Assembly: GCA_964542475.1 (NCBI GenBank) | Contig: CAZIUL010000008.1 | Coordinates: 62,001 to 126,000 of the forward strand | Direction: 5' to 3' | Origin: CAZIUL01 sp964542475 | GTDB taxonomy: Bacteria > Planctomycetota > B15-G4 > CAYZWU01 | Length of the DNA: 64,000 nucleotides | In this document: piece after piece, positions 61,389 through 64,000 of the stretch | Position numbering within the stretch: position 1 is the first letter of the stretch | Layout of the letters: each line of letters starts with the position of its first letter | Position numbers and translations under genes: made by a program | Notes under the pieces: generated by a model | What the model saw: only the letters and a program-made list of their open reading frames with translations | What the model was told of the DNA's origin: nothing | The model's database searches: none

Positions 61389-62419
61389 GCATAAAAATAA
61401 AACAGCTCGATGTGAAAAAGTTTTATGAATGGGACAGGTTCGTGATGATTCATGAGCATGGAACGTTTTTTCACCTTACACGGTGGCAGGATCTGATCGT
61501 AAACAACTTCAAACACAGGCCGTATTATTTGTACAGCGAAAGGAACGGAGAAATAAGCGGAATCCTTCCTCTGGTGCATGTGAGATCGCCTTTTCTCGGG
61601 TCCGTGCTGGTTTCCACGCCGTATGCGGTTTATGGAGGCATTCTTGCCCTTGAGCAGGAGGATGAGATCCGGCTGTTCGAAGAGTCAAAAGCTCTTGCTG
61701 AGCGTCTGAACGTAAAGTACATCGAGTTCCGAAACATCCGGGAAAACACATTTGAACTGGAATCTACCGACCTTTACCACACTTTCATATGCGATATACC
61801 GGATGAGGAAGAGGAATGCCTGAAAAGGATTCCAAGAAAGGCGCGAGCCGCTACACGGCAGAGCCGGGACAAATACGGACTTGAGTTCGTGCTGGATAAC
61901 AGCCGGCTGGACCGGTTATACGAGCTTTTTGTAATCAACAAGAGAAACCTGGGATCTCCTGTTTTTTCCAAAAAATATTTCATGTCGCTCATGGATATTT
62001 TCGACGGAAGGGTGTTCATTCACTGTGTCCTTCACGAGGGCAGGATTGTATCAGCCGTGATGAGTTTTATTCACAAGGAGATGATACTACCCTACTACTC
62101 CGGATCGGCCAGCGATTCCAACCGTCTGAACGCGAACAACTTTCAATACTGGCAGCTAATGGTATGGGCCCAGAAACGGGGGCTCCGGTTATATGATTTC
62201 GGGCGGAGCAGGAAAGAGACAGGAGCTTTCAGCTTCAAGAAGAACATGGGCTTTTCTTCGCAACAGCTCAACTACCAGTACTATTTTCTGAAGGGAAAAC
62301 GGGTGCCCACATTGAACCCCTCTAACCCCAAGATGGATGCTCCCAAGAAGATATTGCAAAAGATGCCGATCTTTCTCTCGCGAAAGATAGGTCCGCTATT
62401 GGTCCGTTACATCCCATGA
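61385..62419 (+). CDS. FemAB-family acyltransferase of the PEP-CTERM/XrtA-associated type
   Basis: 344 residues with two GNAT-like halves. Marks of the group are FFHLTRWQDLI, STPYAVYGGILA, IPRKARAATRQ, NLGSPVFSKKYF, LPYYSGSASD, YWQLMVWAQKRGLRLYDFGRSRKETGAFSFKKNMGF. Relatives sit in exosortase-linked exopolysaccharide loci. No exosortase or PEP-CTERM protein is seen in this window. ATG overlaps the GT39-like stop, so it is the last gene of a four-gene coupled unit. It probably transfers an aminoacyl or acyl group to the glycan or its carrier. Confidence 0.88.
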   Translation: MSIKIKQLDVKKFYEWDRFVMIHEHGTFFHLTRWQDLIVNNFKHRPYYLYSERNGEISGILPLVHVRSPFLGSVLVSTPYAVYGGILALEQEDEIRLFEESKALAERLNVKYIEFRNIRENTFELESTDLYHTFICDIPDEEEECLKRIPRKARAATRQSRDKYGLEFVLDNSRLDRLYELFVINKRNLGSPVFSKKYFMSLMDIFDGRVFIHCVLHEGRIVSAVMSFIHKEMILPYYSGSASDSNRLNANNFQYWQLMVWAQKRGLRLYDFGRSRKETGAFSFKKNMGFSSQQLNYQYYFLKGKRVPTLNPSNPKMDAPKKILQKMPIFLSRKIGPLLVRYIP

Positions 62420-62424
62420 GGCTT

Positions 62425-62452
62425 TAACCCGCGTATTTCATCCTCTTCTGCT
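62425..62452 (+). repeat. Half copy of the dispersed palindromic repeat after femAB
   Basis: The bases taacccgcgtatttcatc and on to tcttctgct match the left end of the 1460 element with one change. A degenerate right end (ttaagcggattgg) may follow directly, suggesting an internal deletion. It lies 6 bp after the femAB stop and just before the convergent gmhA stop, where it might serve as a terminator. Confidence 0.75.
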
Positions 62453-62465
62453 TAAGCGGATTGGC

Positions 62466-63029
62466 CTAAAAAAGAGCCTTCTCAACTATTTCACAGAGAG
62501 CGTGACTTATAAGCAGGTGCATCTCCTGTATTCGCGGCACGTCACTGCTCGGCACATCCAAAAGAAGATCCGCATGATCGCGCAGTTTCCCTCCATCCAG
62601 GCCCGTGAAACAGATAACTATTGCTCCTTGCTGTCTTGCCGTCTTTGCGGTTTCGATTATGTTCGAAGAGTTTCCGCTCGTGGAAAAGAGAATGGCCACA
62701 TCACCTTTTTTCAGGTGCGCCTTGGCGAGCCGGCTGAACGCGGTGTCATAGGAGTAGTCGTTTGCCACGGCAGTCAGGGCGCAGGGGCCTCCTCCAAGCG
62801 CAACCGCAGGGAGCCCTTCCCTGTCGATTTTGAACCGGCCAAGGAGTTCCCCTTCGAGGTGCAGCGCATCGGCAGCGCTTCCGCCGTTCCCGAAAAGAAC
62901 CGCCTTACCGCCGCTGCTGAAAGATGCGGTCATGATACGGCCCGCTTCCTCTATTTTGCCGGCAAGCCGTTCAACGGTTGATCCGGCGAGTTTGATGTGA
63001 TCGTGAAACGCTTCTGCTACGGGTCCCAT
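62466..63029 (-). CDS. gmhA: Sedoheptulose-7-phosphate isomerase (phosphoheptose isomerase)
   Basis: GmhA turns sedoheptulose 7-phosphate into D-glycero-D-manno-heptose 7-phosphate, the first step to ADP-heptose. The 187 residues show the SIS fold: LFGNGGSAADALHLEGELLGRF, SYDTAFSRLAKAH, LFSTSGNSSNII (phosphate loop) and QEMHLLISHALCEIVE, with the His and Glu metal/catalytic residues. It supplies substrate to HldE at 8392-9858 although it is 52 kb away. It is convergent with femAB. The upstream gap to 63234 shows no gene. Confidence 0.93.
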   Translation of the reverse strand: MGPVAEAFHDHIKLAGSTVERLAGKIEEAGRIMTASFSSGGKAVLFGNGGSAADALHLEGELLGRFKIDREGLPAVALGGGPCALTAVANDYSYDTAFSRLAKAHLKKGDVAILFSTSGNSSNIIETAKTARQQGAIVICFTGLDGGKLRDHADLLLDVPSSDVPRIQEMHLLISHALCEIVEKALF

Positions 63030-63234
63030 GGAAACCTCCTGATCGCCTGAATTAATTATACGGCATGTGTACTATAATGCCGGGCAGCGCAGCTTATCGC
63101 ACTCCATGATACAGAAAATTTCCTTGAAAAGGGCTATTATCTTTCGATGATGATCCACGCACCGCGATTTTCCTGCAGACAGGCGAGGCCTTTACTTTTT
63201 TCCCGATTGGCACAGCACGCAAGAGGCGAAACCG

Positions 63235-64000
63235 ATGATATCGAAAAAAAAACTGAAGATACTCCTGGCGGATGATGAGAAAAGCATCCGTATTACTTTG
63301 GGAGATGAGTTGAGGGATGCGGGGCATGAGGTGATGGATGTCGGCCATGGAGCAGATGCGCTTGACCTCGTGGAGGAAAAGCGCTTCGATCTGGTCATCA
63401 CGGATGTCAGGATGCCGGGTGTCAGCGGGCACGATATACTGAAAAGAACCAGGGAGCTTCACCAGGACACGGCAGTAATCGTCATCACCGGATTCGGAAC
63501 CATCGAATCAGCAGTGAATGCGATGAGGCAGGGTGCGTACCACTATATTCTCAAGCCCTTTTTGAACGAAGACGTTCTTTACTGTGTCGAGAAGATAGCC
63601 AGGGTAAAAAGACTCGAGGACGATAACCGGCAGCTCAAGGAACAGCTCGGCAAGCTCGCGGGCATAGAGGGCCTGATCGGAACTTCCGAAAAGATGCAGG
63701 AGATCGTCAACACCATCCGAACTGTTGCACCGTCTGCCGCCTCGGTGCTCATCCATGGTGAGAGCGGAACCGGAAAGGAGGTTATCGCCAGAACGATCCA
63801 CCTGAACTCTTCAAGGTCAAAGAACGAGTTCGTTGCGGTCTCGTGCGGAGCGCTTCCGGCAACGCTTCTCGAGAGCGAGCTGTTCGGCCACGAAAAAGGC
63901 GCTTTCACAGACGCGCACAGAACAAGAAAAGGGCGCTTCGAAATGGGGGAGGGAGGCACGGTTTTTCTGGATGACATCGATGACATGCCGTTTGAGACAC
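63235..64000 (+). CDS. NtrC-family response regulator (partial, cut by window end)
   Basis: At least 255 residues. The receiver domain (about 1-120) has LLADDEKS, LVITDVRMPG (phospho-Asp about 60), VITGFGTIESA and YHYILKPF. The AAA+ sigma-54 domain starts near 145: GESGTGKEVIA, ESELFGHEKGAFTDA and FLDDIDDMP. The GAFTGA loop is GAFTDA and Walker B is FLDD rather than FLDE. The rest, with the HTH, lies outside. ATG 63235 has GAGGCG about 7 bases upstream. The frame is open to the end. Confidence 0.93.
   Translation, partial: MISKKKLKILLADDEKSIRITLGDELRDAGHEVMDVGHGADALDLVEEKRFDLVITDVRMPGVSGHDILKRTRELHQDTAVIVITGFGTIESAVNAMRQGAYHYILKPFLNEDVLYCVEKIARVKRLEDDNRQLKEQLGKLAGIEGLIGTSEKMQEIVNTIRTVAPSAASVLIHGESGTGKEVIARTIHLNSSRSKNEFVAVSCGALPATLLESELFGHEKGAFTDAHRTRKGRFEMGEGGTVFLDDIDDMPFET

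Noticed and set aside
63209..63222. Sigma-54-like TTGGCAC...GCAA before the NtrC-type gene
   Set aside because: The GG-to-GC distance is 10 bases, not the required 12.

Overview
The window is a gene-dense, moderately GC-rich chromosomal segment with no tRNA, rRNA, CRISPR array or prophage visible. It carries a set of ADP-heptose and LPS inner-core genes, many lipoproteins with a lipobox (L-x-G-C type), Tat and Sec exports, a PknB-type kinase, sigma-54 activators and a FemAB protein of the kind linked to PEP-CTERM/exosortase exopolysaccharide loci. This points to a didermic (LPS-bearing) bacterium, probably from an environmental or candidate lineage (PVC-like, deltaproteobacterial-like or similar). 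The sequence alone does not fix the phylum. Non-ATG starts (TTG, GTG) and 4-base stop/start overlaps (ATGA, GTGA, TTGA) are frequent.

Layout. 1-1.4 kb: the end of a Lys-rich protein and mnmE. 1.46-1.73 kb: two palindromic copies of a dispersed repeat. 1.74-7.85 kb: a candidate NrdR box, nrdR, an ATP-cone/NrdD-like protein with no visible glycyl-radical site, and smc, all overlapping. 7.9-8.4 kb: a terminator, an unexplained hairpin region and an AT-rich leader. 8.4-15.2 kb: heptose/LPS core block (hldE, an HldE kinase-domain paralogue, an HldE nucleotidyltransferase paralogue with a histone-H1-like tail, a WaaP-like kinase, a WaaG-like glycosyltransferase, waaF). 15.2-22.5 kb: FHA-GAF-AAA+-Fis regulator, membrane Ser/Thr kinase and a large exported protein. 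22.6-28.9 kb: ogt, RimK-like ligase, YlbF-like protein, MEMO-family protein, ClpX-like ATPase and an unrecognised basic protein. 29.2-32.7 kb: a broken symporter start, a repeat copy and a glycoside hydrolase family 2 protein. 33-42.8 kb: a metallopeptidase-like lipoprotein, a CarboxypepD_reg-like protein, two alkaline-phosphatase-superfamily lipoproteins and a KamA-type radical SAM protein. 42.9-54.6 kb: a DUF362 Tat protein, an amidohydrolase lipoprotein, RNase HI with a C-terminal viroplasmin-like domain, a two-domain glycosyltransferase, an M64 peptidase, a third sulfatase-like lipoprotein, thiD and a sodium:solute symporter. 55-57.6 kb: ndk, a tandem Usp and a receiver/pseudo-histidine-kinase protein. 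57.7-62.4 kb: an operon of two GT2 enzymes, a GT39-like membrane transferase and a FemAB protein. 62.4-64 kb: another repeat copy, gmhA and the start of an NtrC-family response regulator cut by the window end.

How they work together. gmhA, hldE, waaF and the WaaG- and WaaP-like genes together would make ADP-heptose and build and phosphorylate the LPS inner core. The FHA regulator beside the Ser/Thr kinase suggests phospho-threonine-controlled sigma-54 transcription. The GT2-GT2-GT39-FemAB operon looks like an exopolysaccharide or glycan-lipid module. The strongest candidates for something undescribed are the nrdR / NrdD-like / smc unit, the nucleotidyltransferase with an H1-like tail, and the dispersed palindromic repeat that sits at gene ends and at the broken symporter.
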